From Candidatus Bipolaricaulota bacterium (GTDB lineage Bacteria > Bipolaricaulota > Bipolaricaulia > RBG-16-55-9 > DRXL01), in contig CALLJK010000016.1 in assembly GCA_938091745.1 (NCBI GenBank), forward strand, positions 16,910-80,909: 64,000 bases of DNA, in the 5' to 3' direction. Every line of letters begins with the position of its first letter. The first letter of the stretch is position 1. The translations under genes were made by a program, and so were the position numbers. Under the pieces are notes generated by a model. That model searched no databases. It was not told the DNA's origin and saw only the letters and a list, made by a program, of their open reading frames with translations. This document shows, in pieces, positions 49,299 to 58,782 of this stretch.

Positions 49299-51011
49299 TT
49301 ACAATAGCTCGCTGCGCAACAGCTCCGCTGCTTGCTGAACAGTCTCTTCCCCGAAATCGAATCTCAGCCCTGCAGCCTCAAACAGCTCCGGCAGCGGGCG
49401 CGAGCCTCCCAGCGCCAACGCGCGCTTGTACGCTGTGAGAGCTTCGCGATGGTCTCTCTTCGAGAGCGCATAAAGCTGCAACGCTCCCAGCTGCGCGATC
49501 CCATACTCAATATAATAGAACGGGTGCAGATAGAGATGGAGCTGGCGCTGCCAGAAGTTTCGCTGCGCCTCTTCGTAGCCGGCCCAGCTCTCGATCCCGC
49601 CAAAGCGCCGTCGCAATTCTAGCCAATACGCTTCGCGCTCAGCGACTGTGTGATTGGGGTTCGTGTAGACCCAATGCTGGAACGCGTCAATCGTCGCGAC
49701 CCACGGCAGTAGATTTACAATCCCTTCTAAGTGCTCGCGCGCAGATCGCTCAGCTTGATCAGAAGAGTAGAAGACCGTCAGATACGGCTTAGACAGAAGT
49801 TCCATGCCCATCGAGGCGACTTCGGAGAACTCCGTGGGCGCATGACGATAGCTTAGTAAAGATTCTGTGCGCGTGGCCATCGTATGAAACGCGTGGCCCG
49901 ACTCGTGCAACATTGTTCGTAAATCTGCGTTGCGCCCCACAGCGTTCATGAAGATAAACGGTAAGCGACGTTCCGTGAGCGTCGCTTGGTAACCTCCCGG
50001 CGCTTTGCCCTTGCGGCTCTCAAGATCGAAGAGATTGAGCTGGGCCATGGTGCGAAACTGCGTCCCAAGTTCAGGGTCGAGTCTGTTAAAAATCTCTTGG
50101 CAGCCGGAGATCAGCTCTTGCGCAGTTTGGAATGGGCGCAGCGGCGGCCGTCCCTGCGGGTCAACGGCTAAATCCCACGGGCGCAGCTCCGCAAGCCCCA
50201 GCTCGCGCTGGCGCCTTCTCTGCAGCTCGCGCATCAGCGGGACTATGTGCTTTTCGACGGCTTCGTGATAGCGAAAACAATCTTGAGGAGTGTAATCAAA
50301 ACGCTCAAACGCCTTGAAGACATAGTCGCGGTAGTTCGCAAAGCCCGCGTTGCGCGCGATCTTCTGGCGCAATTCGATCAGCTGATCATAAAGTTCATTG
50401 AGCTGCTCGCGGTCTTGAAGACGGCGCTCTTCGACCTTCTCCCAAGCGCTTTGCCGAAGCGTTCTGTCAGGCTCTTCTAAGTATCTGGCCATCTGCTGCA
50501 GCGTCTGCTCTCTTCCGTCAAAGTGCACCGTCTGCGCCCCAGAGATGACTTGGTATTTTTGCGCGAGCTTGATCGTTTCGGTCATCAACGGGATATTCTC
50601 TTCGCGGAAGATCTCGACTTGGGTGACCGTGCTGCGGTCGTAGACGAAATAGCGTTTTCGCGGTAAGCTCGTGCGCGCTTGGCTCTGCACGTACTTGACG
50701 TTGAGCCGATGGCCGTATTCTCTGAGCTTCGGCTGAATGTTCTCGACAAAGTGAAAGAACGCTTTGCGGTACTCTTCGTTTTCGGTGTCACAGGTCATGC
50801 GGATTCGTCTGATGGCACCTTCTTCGAAGACTGCTGCGCCCAGCTCTGAGCTGTCAAGCAACCATTGCTCAAGCTCTTGCGCACTCTTGATCGGGCGACG
50901 CTCTAGTTCGTCCAGCAATGGTTTGATCTGATCCCAATTGCCAAGATCAATATTGGCGGGCACAAATCTGCGCGGAAACTCCTGAGGTAGCTTCTCCAAT
51001 AGTAAGGGCAT
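49299..51011 (-). CDS. M3-family oligoendopeptidase (PepF-like)
   Basis: LHESGHAFHTMATR zinc motif; FEAAGLRFDFGEETV C-terminus. Confidence 0.92.
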   Translation of the reverse strand: MPLLLEKLPQEFPRRFVPANIDLGNWDQIKPLLDELERRPIKSAQELEQWLLDSSELGAAVFEEGAIRRIRMTCDTENEEYRKAFFHFVENIQPKLREYGHRLNVKYVQSQARTSLPRKRYFVYDRSTVTQVEIFREENIPLMTETIKLAQKYQVISGAQTVHFDGREQTLQQMARYLEEPDRTLRQSAWEKVEERRLQDREQLNELYDQLIELRQKIARNAGFANYRDYVFKAFERFDYTPQDCFRYHEAVEKHIVPLMRELQRRRQRELGLAELRPWDLAVDPQGRPPLRPFQTAQELISGCQEIFNRLDPELGTQFRTMAQLNLFDLESRKGKAPGGYQATLTERRLPFIFMNAVGRNADLRTMLHESGHAFHTMATRTESLLSYRHAPTEFSEVASMGMELLSKPYLTVFYSSDQAERSAREHLEGIVNLLPWVATIDAFQHWVYTNPNHTVAEREAYWLELRRRFGGIESWAGYEEAQRNFWQRQLHLYLHPFYYIEYGIAQLGALQLYALSKRDHREALTAYKRALALGGSRPLPELFEAAGLRFDFGEETVQQAAELLRSELL

Positions 51012-51104
51012 AAGGACTCCTTTCTGGATCAGCATTGTAGCGGGAGTGGCACAGTCTAGCAAGGGTGTTGTAAACTAAGCTCTCTCATCTGAGCAAGGGA
51101 GGCA

Positions 51105-51752
51105 ATGGTGACGATCAAAGCTGTAATCTTTGATATGGACGGGACGCTGGTGCAGTACGACGGGCCGTTTCAGAGCAGTTGGGACGCCATTGGATATGCC
51201 GCGGGCCTGAAAGCCGAGTGGGATCGCCTGATGGAGCACTATTTCCCCAAAAAAGAACTCTACTGGGAGTGGATGGATGCCAACGCACAGCTTCTGAAGG
51301 GCATCTCCGCTGAGAAGGTTCTTACAAAAATCTTGCCGCCGCCGTACACCCCCGGCGTGCGCGAGACCATTCAGAAGCTCAAACAGAAATACAGACTGGG
51401 GATTCTCACGAGCGGGCTTGATTTCATCGCCAAGTACATCTGCCAAGATTTGGGCATGGATTTCTATCTTGCCAACGGGCTAAAGGTGCACAACGGTGTC
51501 TTTATCGGCGAGTGCGAGAAGCGCGTCTATCTATGGACGAAAGATCAGCACTTGCGCGAGCTGTGTCAGCGTGAGGGCTTAGAACCAAAAGAAGTCTGCT
51601 TTGTCGGGGATCATCTCAACGACATCCCCGTGATGAAATCTGTCGGACTGGCGATCGCGTTTGCGCCCAAGAACTCAGAGCTTATCACTGTCGCGCACGC
51701 GCACACGGACGATTTTCGCGAGATTCCAATGTTGATCGAGAAGTATGTGTGA
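51105..51752 (+). CDS. HAD-superfamily hydrolase
   Basis: VIFDMDGTLVQYD, LGILTSGLDF, VCFVGDHLNDIPVMKSVGLAIAFAP. Confidence 0.92.
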   Translation: MVTIKAVIFDMDGTLVQYDGPFQSSWDAIGYAAGLKAEWDRLMEHYFPKKELYWEWMDANAQLLKGISAEKVLTKILPPPYTPGVRETIQKLKQKYRLGILTSGLDFIAKYICQDLGMDFYLANGLKVHNGVFIGECEKRVYLWTKDQHLRELCQREGLEPKEVCFVGDHLNDIPVMKSVGLAIAFAPKNSELITVAHAHTDDFREIPMLIEKYV

Positions 51753-53468
51753 TTACACCACCATCTCGCCGGCGCGGCGCTCACGGCTCTCACGCACCGG
51801 TCGCACTTCGACAACCTCTTCAGGGTCGTAGTCCAAGAGCTTCAGCCAGTCCTCTAAGTAATCCGTCTTGGGGAAGATCTCGCTCTCTTTGTACTCTTGG
51901 CGGATGGCTTCTTTGAGGTCTTCTAAGCTCACGCCCTCGTGATCGGTGTTCTTCTCGATGCACCGTCGGATGGCCATGTCTTTGGCACGCTCGACCGCCG
52001 ACATAATGAGCGCGCCGCTCACTAGATCGCTCCAATAGAGGATCTCACGCCGCCCGCTCTTAAGTGCTACTTCTAAAAACGCCGTCTCGCGATCTCTTCG
52101 GAAGAGATAATCTGCTGCTTGTTCAACGAGCGCGCGCCGCGCTTGCTCAACGCCACCATACTCCTTCACAGTCGCTGGATCGAGCGGCACGCTCTCATTC
52201 AGATAGATCGCGAAGATATCGCGCGTCGCGTCACGGTTGGGACGACCTACTTTGACTTTTCTGTCGATGCGCTCCGGGCGCAAGATCGCCGGGTCAATAT
52301 AGTCTGGACGGTTGCTCGTCAGCATCACTACGACGTTTTCGAGCGAGACCAGCCCGTCCATCTCCGCAGCAAATTGGGGCACCACTGTGTTCGCGATGTT
52401 TAAGTATCTCCCCGAGCTGCGCACCCGCAAGAGCGAGTCAGCTTCGTCAATGAAGATAAAGACCAAATAGCCCTCTTTGGCGCGCTCGCGAGCTGCAGCA
52501 AAGATCTCTCGGATAAAACGCTCAGTCTCACCGAGCCACATATTGAGAAGCTGCGGCCCGTTGATGAACATAAAGTACTCGCGCACGTCGCGCCCCGTGC
52601 GCTCGCGATACGCCTGCGTCAGATTGTATGCCGTCGCTTTCCCGATGAGGGTCTTGCCGCATCCTGGCGGCCCGTAGAGCAAGATCCCCTTCAGCGAGCG
52701 CTTCCCGAACTTCTTATAGAGTTCAGGGTAGAGCAGCGGGCGCTCGATCGTGTCGCGGATGAGCCGGATCGCTTCTTCCTGGCCGCCGATCTTCTCCCAA
52801 GGGATCTCGGGAATCTTCTCTAAGAAATACCCGCGCACCTCGGACTTCTGAAAGTGTTCGAGAGCTACGCGCATTGTCGGCTCCAAACGAACTTCATCCC
52901 CAACTTTCAGAGCCTTCTCTGAAAGATCTGACGAGCGCAACACGATCCGTCCGGAGACCATCTGCGCGTCCATGGCGATTCTGAGTCTGCCGTCAGGTAA
53001 GACTTCAGCGACTTTCACAATGGGGCCTTCGGGGTGATACCCAATATCGCCAATGACGGCAAACGCTTCGTTGATCTTAACGCGCGTGCCGACTTTCAGC
53101 TTTTTGATATCTAAGTTGGGGTCGACGTTGGCGTAGTATTCAGCGTCCCCGACAGCAATATATGCGATCCCATCTTTGGGGCTTCCCAAGAATGTCCCGA
53201 TGCGATTGGCCGGAGCCGTCAGCTTCTCATAGGTCTCATTGAATTGTCGGATCATCTCTTGGGCTTCGCGCAGCTGACGCTCATCGGCGAGCAACTGCTC
53301 ATAGAGCAGTTCGAGGAGCCCCATGCGCGGGTCGTTCTGCGGGGTGTATCTAAGAATCTCTTCTAAGATGGCAAGGGCGCGGATGCGGCCTTCGGGTCGG
53401 CCTGGGCCGGAAGGCTCAAAGGACGGTCGGTCTTCCCCGTTGCGTCGGTTGCGCGAGCGGTCGGCCAT
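51753..53468 (-). CDS. Proteasome-associated AAA+ ATPase (ARC/Mpa-like)
   Basis: Coiled coil plus OB region, then PWEKIGGQEEAIRLIRDTIERPLLYPELYKKFG, GPPGCGKTLIGKATAYNL, IFIDEADSLLRVRSSG; ends EMVV. Confidence 0.92.
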   Translation of the reverse strand: MADRSRNRRNGEDRPSFEPSGPGRPEGRIRALAILEEILRYTPQNDPRMGLLELLYEQLLADERQLREAQEMIRQFNETYEKLTAPANRIGTFLGSPKDGIAYIAVGDAEYYANVDPNLDIKKLKVGTRVKINEAFAVIGDIGYHPEGPIVKVAEVLPDGRLRIAMDAQMVSGRIVLRSSDLSEKALKVGDEVRLEPTMRVALEHFQKSEVRGYFLEKIPEIPWEKIGGQEEAIRLIRDTIERPLLYPELYKKFGKRSLKGILLYGPPGCGKTLIGKATAYNLTQAYRERTGRDVREYFMFINGPQLLNMWLGETERFIREIFAAARERAKEGYLVFIFIDEADSLLRVRSSGRYLNIANTVVPQFAAEMDGLVSLENVVVMLTSNRPDYIDPAILRPERIDRKVKVGRPNRDATRDIFAIYLNESVPLDPATVKEYGGVEQARRALVEQAADYLFRRDRETAFLEVALKSGRREILYWSDLVSGALIMSAVERAKDMAIRRCIEKNTDHEGVSLEDLKEAIRQEYKESEIFPKTDYLEDWLKLLDYDPEEVVEVRPVRESRERRAGEMVV

Positions 53469-53539
53469 AGCTGTAGACACCTCACTGTCGCCCTCTACTC
53501 TAAAGCAAAGGGGTGAACTCTGCAAGACAAGATATTATA

Positions 53540-53610
53540 GGCCCTCACCCCAGCTGACGCTACCCCTCTCCCGTGGATGAACCACGGGAGAGGGGTTGGG
53601 GGTGAGGGCC
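53540..53610. repeat. Intergenic palindromic repeat
   Basis: GGCCCTCACCCCagctgacgctACCCCTCTCCCGTGGatgaACCACGGGAGAGGGGTTGGGGGTGAGGGCC. Confidence 0.8.
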
Positions 53611-53625
53611 TTCTCTCTCTGCGCT

Positions 53626-55083
53626 CTATTCAAACAGATTGATCTTGAGGATTTCTGTATCTGTCAAATCGTCGGTGCACGTCGCGGTGACGCGGACGAT
53701 ATAGCCCCCTTGGGTTGGATACGTATAGTTTGCTGAAGGCTCCTTGGTCACGGGAACGGCTTTGGCCGGCGTGCCATCACCCCAATCGACCGCGAAGCTC
53801 TTCACAGAACCCGAGTAATCCCACTCGATCTTCACCGTGCGCTTGGCAATGTCGAATTCAGCCAGCGCGAGATTGTCCACTATACAACTGCGTGCGCCTA
53901 CGACATCGAACGGGTCAGCCGAGAAGGCCTCGATGAAGACCATGTTCCCCTTCTCGAACTTGGTCATATAGAGAATGGTGATCCCGCGACGGTCATCGCG
54001 ACCATACGTGATGGGCGGCACAAGGCCCTCCGCGTCCCAGTTGGTAAGCGTCTCTAGGGCTTGGATGAAGCGCTCGCGGGTGAGATTGGGCCCGGCGCGG
54101 AAGAGCCCCTCGACGACCTGCATCGCGCCAACGTACGCGATCTCGTTGAACCCACTGGGCAGCTCGCCGGGGAAGTATTTCTGCAGGAGCGCGCGGAACT
54201 TCGCGGCCCCAGCGTGATTGGGCAGCGTGGGATCAGCCGCGAAGCCCGTGACAATGAGGCCTTCGACAGCGGAGACTCCAGCCAGCGAGACCATGCGAAC
54301 ATCAGCTTGGACGTTGGTCGCCAGCCACCTGGGCTTAAAGCCAACAGCTTCAGCTTCTTTCAAGATCGAGGCCGACGGCACCAGATACGTTAGCAAAATC
54401 ACAGCATCGGGGTTAGCACCTTGGAGCCGCACGACATAGGGCCGAAACGCCGTCTCCGTCCCCGGATGGGGGACTGTCAGAGCGGGCTCTACTCTGTTGC
54501 GCTTCAGCTCAGCGACGACAGCCCCAAGCAACTCCTGGCCGAAGGCGTCGTCCACATAGAGCACCGCGATCTTCTTTGCTTTCAGGCGCTGCACGGCATA
54601 GCGCGCCAGCGCTGTGCCGAAGATCTCGTTGTTGGGCTGAATCGCAAAGTAATTGAACTTGACGGGCTTTGAGAAGGGCGTGTAGTTCGCATGGGGCGAG
54701 ACCACAGGGACGTTATTCTTCATGAGATACTCCATCACGGCAGCGTGCGGCACCGTCCCTAACGAATTGACGATCGCGAAGACTTTGTCTTCTTCGACGA
54801 GTTTTTTCACACACGCGACGGTCTTGGTGGGATCGAACGCATCGTCGCACGTGATGAATTTGATCTTTCTCCCGTTGACGCCGCCTAAAACGTCATTGAC
54901 ATAGTTATAGTACGCCGTCGCCCCACGAACGACAGGGATCCCCACGCCCGCGAGCGCCCCCGACTGAGCGACAAACGCTCCTAAGACGATCTCATTGGCG
55001 GTCACGCCTGGCGTCTGTTGCGCCCCGCCGCCAATGCCGACCAACGCCCACCCGACCAGGGCTACTACGAAGAGCTTCTTCAT
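53626..55083 (-). CDS. LivK-type substrate-binding protein with C-terminal PKD-like domain
   Basis: VTANEIVLGAFVAQSGALAGVGIPVVRGATAYYNYVND; C-terminal SFAVDWGDGTPAKAVPVTKEPSANYTYPTQGGYIVRVTATC. Confidence 0.9.
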   Translation of the reverse strand: MKKLFVVALVGWALVGIGGGAQQTPGVTANEIVLGAFVAQSGALAGVGIPVVRGATAYYNYVNDVLGGVNGRKIKFITCDDAFDPTKTVACVKKLVEEDKVFAIVNSLGTVPHAAVMEYLMKNNVPVVSPHANYTPFSKPVKFNYFAIQPNNEIFGTALARYAVQRLKAKKIAVLYVDDAFGQELLGAVVAELKRNRVEPALTVPHPGTETAFRPYVVRLQGANPDAVILLTYLVPSASILKEAEAVGFKPRWLATNVQADVRMVSLAGVSAVEGLIVTGFAADPTLPNHAGAAKFRALLQKYFPGELPSGFNEIAYVGAMQVVEGLFRAGPNLTRERFIQALETLTNWDAEGLVPPITYGRDDRRGITILYMTKFEKGNMVFIEAFSADPFDVVGARSCIVDNLALAEFDIAKRTVKIEWDYSGSVKSFAVDWGDGTPAKAVPVTKEPSANYTYPTQGGYIVRVTATCTDDLTDTEILKINLFE

Positions 55084-55115
55084 CCCTATCAACCTCCTTT
55101 GTTGATAGCTTAGCT

Positions 55116-56255
55116 TTATGGACAACTGCCGCCGACACGCCCCGTATGACATATGTCGTGTCGGAACATGGGCCAAGGAGAGTTCGCTGCTCCTTGGCTG
55201 GTGCTGCTGAGAGCATAAAGAAAACCGTCATTGGAGCCGACGTAGATCGTCCCATTCTGAGCGATCATCGGGGAGGTGAAGACTGCTCCGCCGGTAGGCC
55301 GCTGCCAGAGTTCAGAGCCATCGGCCTTGAGCGCGTAGACTTCCCCTTTGTCCGAGCCGATATAGATCACCCCATCAGCCCCGATAGCCGGGGACGAGAA
55401 GAAGTATATACTGCCGATGCCCTTCTGCCACCGCACCGTGCCGTCGGGATTGATCGCATGGAGATTGCCATCGTAGCCGGCAACGTAGATCGTGCCATCT
55501 ACCCCAACAGCAGGCGACGAGCGCACCGTATCTATCACTTCGTACTTCCATAAGAGCGAGCCATCGGGTTTGATCGCGTAGAGATAGCCATCATCGGAGC
55601 CGACGTAGACCGTGCCGTCCGCGCCGATAGCCGGCGAGGAGACGACTTTGTTCTGAGCAGCATACTTCCATTTGAGGGTGCCATCGGGATTGAGCGCGTA
55701 GAGATTCCCATCCCATGAGCCGACATAGATCGTGCCGTCGGCAGCGACCGCGGGAGAAGATTCGATCTCCCCATTTGCAGCGAACTTCCACGCAAGGGTG
55801 CCATCAGAGTTGAGCGCGTAGAGGTTCTTATCGCGCGAGCCAATATAGATCTTCCCGTCAGTGCTCAGAGCTGGGGAAGCATAAACCCCGTCTTGAGTAG
55901 TGAAGCTCCATTTGAGAGTCCCATCGAGATTGATCGCATAGACCTTGCGATCCAGCGAGCCGACATAGATCGTCTGATCAGGGCCAATCGTCGGGGAAGA
56001 GAAGATCGGACCATCTGTCTTGAAGGACCACTTTCGTGAGCCGTCGGTAGGACTGAGGGCCAGAAGCTGCCCATTCCATGAACCAACGTAGATCGTGTCA
56101 CTCCCCACAGCTGCTGACGAGAAGAAGAACTGCCCGCCGCTGTGGATCTTCCACAAGACCGTCCCAGGGGTCTGTTGAGCTGGGCCAGAAATGACCAGAC
56201 TGCTGATGATCGCGAACAGAAACACCAGCAGCCACCAACTGCGAGAAGCCTTCAT
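55116..56255 (-). CDS. Secreted PQQ-like beta-propeller repeat protein
   Basis: About eight approx. 40-aa repeats of GTIYVGSWDGNLYALNPDGTLKWKY...SSPAIGADG type. Confidence 0.92.
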   Translation of the reverse strand: MKASRSWWLLVFLFAIISSLVISGPAQQTPGTVLWKIHSGGQFFFSSAAVGSDTIYVGSWNGQLLALSPTDGSRKWSFKTDGPIFSSPTIGPDQTIYVGSLDRKVYAINLDGTLKWSFTTQDGVYASPALSTDGKIYIGSRDKNLYALNSDGTLAWKFAANGEIESSPAVAADGTIYVGSWDGNLYALNPDGTLKWKYAAQNKVVSSPAIGADGTVYVGSDDGYLYAIKPDGSLLWKYEVIDTVRSSPAVGVDGTIYVAGYDGNLHAINPDGTVRWQKGIGSIYFFSSPAIGADGVIYIGSDKGEVYALKADGSELWQRPTGGAVFTSPMIAQNGTIYVGSNDGFLYALSSTSQGAANSPWPMFRHDICHTGRVGGSCP

Positions 56256-56340
56256 GGCGCACCTCCCTCTACTCTTTTCTGATGGGTGATCCGAGCCTCA
56301 TACAAATTGTACATCTCAGCATCCCTTCTGTCAAAGACGA

Positions 56341-57060
56341 TCAGCTTGCGCCCACTTCAGCGCCCAGATAGAGCCGTTGGACCTTGGGATCGCGGCGGAG
56401 TTCTTCTGCGGGCCCCTCCAGGGCGATCTTCCCTGTCTCTAGCACATACGCTCTATGAGCGATATTCAAGCTCAAATGGGCGTTCTGTTCGGCTAATAAC
56501 AGAGTCATCCCGTCACGACTATTGAGATCTCTTAAGAAACGAAAGAGCGCTTGCACGGTCATGGGGGCAAGCCCCAGCGACGGTTCATCCAAGAGCAAGA
56601 CCTTTGGCCGAGCCATTAGAGCACGCCCGATGGCAAGCATCTGCTGCTCGCCTCCGGAGAGCGTCCCTGCTGGCTGAGAGAGCCGCTCCCGCAGCACGGG
56701 AAAGTACCCAAGCACCCGCTCCCAGTCTTCTTTGATCAATCCGTCGCGACGGGTGTAGCTGCCCATCCATAAGTTCTCTTTCACAGTTAAGTCAGGGAAG
56801 AGCTGACGCCCCTCAGGAACGTGCACGATCCCTAAGCGCACAATGCGCTCCGGAGAGAACTTTCTGAGATCGTGCCCTAAAAACTCTACTCTCCCTTGGA
56901 TGGGGCGCAGCAGCCCCGAGATCGTTCGCAGGAGCGTCGTCTTGCCTGCGCCATTGGCCCCCAGCACCGCGACAATCTCGCCTTCAGAGACCGTCAGCGA
57001 GACCCCACGCAACGCGACAATCGGGCCATAGCGAACTTCGACGTCTTTAAGTGCGAGCAA
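56341..57060 (-). CDS. livF: Branched-chain-type ABC transporter ATPase LivF
   Basis: GANGAGKTTLLRTISGLL, LSGGEQQMLAIGRALM. Confidence 0.92.
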   Translation of the reverse strand: MLALKDVEVRYGPIVALRGVSLTVSEGEIVAVLGANGAGKTTLLRTISGLLRPIQGRVEFLGHDLRKFSPERIVRLGIVHVPEGRQLFPDLTVKENLWMGSYTRRDGLIKEDWERVLGYFPVLRERLSQPAGTLSGGEQQMLAIGRALMARPKVLLLDEPSLGLAPMTVQALFRFLRDLNSRDGMTLLLAEQNAHLSLNIAHRAYVLETGKIALEGPAEELRRDPKVQRLYLGAEVGAS

Positions 57061-57820
57061 CGCTGATCCCCTCCCCCAAGTACGCCGCGATCACTTCGGG
57101 GTTCTGCTGAACTTCGTCGGCACGACCTTCAGCGATCACTCGCCCATAGCTCAGCACGATAATCCGATCACAGAGCCCCATGACAAAGTTCATGTCGTGC
57201 TCGACTAACAAAATCGTGATCCCCCAGTCGTGATTGATTCTTTTGATGAACTCTCTCATAGCGGCTTTCTCAGCGGCGTTCATGCCTGCAACGGGTTCGT
57301 CCAACAAGAGCACTCGCGGACGCGCAAGAAGCGCGCGCACCAACTCTATCAGCTTTTGGGTCCCATAGGGCAAGGCGAAGACGAACGCGTCTGCGAGCGC
57401 TTCCATCTTCAAGAATCGCAAAAGCCACAGGGCTTGGGCTCTACGATCGTGCTCTTGGCGGCGCGCGCGAGGCAATCCCAACGCAACTGCGATGGGGTGT
57501 GCCCAAAAGTCCCGATGCTCCCCAACCAAGAGATTCTCTAAGACGGTCATATACGGAAAAAGCCCCAATAACTGAAACGTCCGCACGATCCCACGCTCGA
57601 CGATCTGATAGGGACGTAAGCGTAAGAGATCCTCCCCGCGAAACGAGATCCGCCCATCTGTCGGATCATAGAGCCGGCTGATGAGATTAAAAACAGTTGT
57701 CTTCCCAGCACCGTTAGGGCCAATCAGCCCAACGATCTCTCCTTCGTTCACGGTGAACGAGACGCGATCGAGGGCTTGCAACCCACCAAAGCGCATCGAG
57801 AGATCTTGCACGGTGAGCAT
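57047..57820 (-). CDS. livG: Branched-chain-type ABC transporter ATPase LivG
   Basis: GPNGAGKTTVFNLISRLYDP, VLLLDEPVAGMNAAE. Confidence 0.92.
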   Translation of the reverse strand: MLTVQDLSMRFGGLQALDRVSFTVNEGEIVGLIGPNGAGKTTVFNLISRLYDPTDGRISFRGEDLLRLRPYQIVERGIVRTFQLLGLFPYMTVLENLLVGEHRDFWAHPIAVALGLPRARRQEHDRRAQALWLLRFLKMEALADAFVFALPYGTQKLIELVRALLARPRVLLLDEPVAGMNAAEKAAMREFIKRINHDWGITILLVEHDMNFVMGLCDRIIVLSYGRVIAEGRADEVQQNPEVIAAYLGEGISVART

Positions 57821-57821
57821 A

Positions 57822-58781
57822 CTACGCTCCTTTGGGGAAGAGCTTCTGTATCGCTGGGAAGCGATAGTACAGCCGCACAAAGAATCCCCAGACCCCATAG
57901 GGCATAAAGATAATCACAAGCACGAGTGCTGCACCATAGAAGAACGTGTAGAGCAGCTTAGCCTGTGCCAGCCAATGGGGCAAGAACGTGAGAAAGACTG
58001 CGCCCAAGATAGACCCTGGCAGCGATCCGATTCCCCCTAAAATCACCATTGCGAAGATCTCTATAGATTTTCCAAGGCCGAACTCCCCTGGACTGATATG
58101 CCCCACAAGATGGGCTTGCAATGCCCCGGCGATTCCCGTCAGAAACGCGCTCAGCACGAACGCATACGCTTTGTAGCGCGTCGGGTTGATCCCCAGTGCT
58201 TCAGCGGCAGCGGGCTTGTCGCGCAACGCAATAAACGCCCGCCCAATATACGAGCGCGCAACGTTCCACGAGACTATAAGCAACGCCACCACAACGACCA
58301 GCGTCAGATAGTACAGCTCCCAGTCTGTGTCGAAGACGAAGCCCCCAATCTGGGGTCTAGGGACTTTGATCCCTTGGTGTCCCCCGAAGATCGCCGACCA
58401 GTAGGGCAGGGGAATTAACTGCTGGACAGCCGCACCAAAGCCGAGTGTCGCGATAGCTAAATAGATGGCGCTCAGGCGCAGCGCGGGAATGAAGAGGATC
58501 AGCCCTGTCACCCCCGTGATGATCCCCGCTAAGGGGAAAGCAAGCCAAAACTCGAGCCCCAGCTTCGTCATGAACAGCGCTGACGTGTACCCCCCAATCG
58601 CTAAGAACGCGGCTTGCCCGATCGAGACTTGCCCGGCATAGCCCATTAAGAGATTGAGCCCTACAGCTGAGAGAATATTGGCCCCAGCTAAACTCAGAAT
58701 ATAGATCGTATAGCCCTTCAGCCCGAAGGGCAGTACTATCAGCACGAGAGCGATCACCGCGAGCCAAATATATCGTGGCAT
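57822..58781 (-). CDS. livM: Branched-chain-type ABC permease LivM
   Basis: GLNLLMGYAGQVSIGQAAFLAIGGYT, GHISPGEFGLGKSIEIFAMVILGGIGSLPG. Confidence 0.92.
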   Translation of the reverse strand: MPRYIWLAVIALVLIVLPFGLKGYTIYILSLAGANILSAVGLNLLMGYAGQVSIGQAAFLAIGGYTSALFMTKLGLEFWLAFPLAGIITGVTGLILFIPALRLSAIYLAIATLGFGAAVQQLIPLPYWSAIFGGHQGIKVPRPQIGGFVFDTDWELYYLTLVVVVALLIVSWNVARSYIGRAFIALRDKPAAAEALGINPTRYKAYAFVLSAFLTGIAGALQAHLVGHISPGEFGLGKSIEIFAMVILGGIGSLPGSILGAVFLTFLPHWLAQAKLLYTFFYGAALVLVIIFMPYGVWGFFVRLYYRFPAIQKLFPKGA

Positions 58782-58782
58782 C

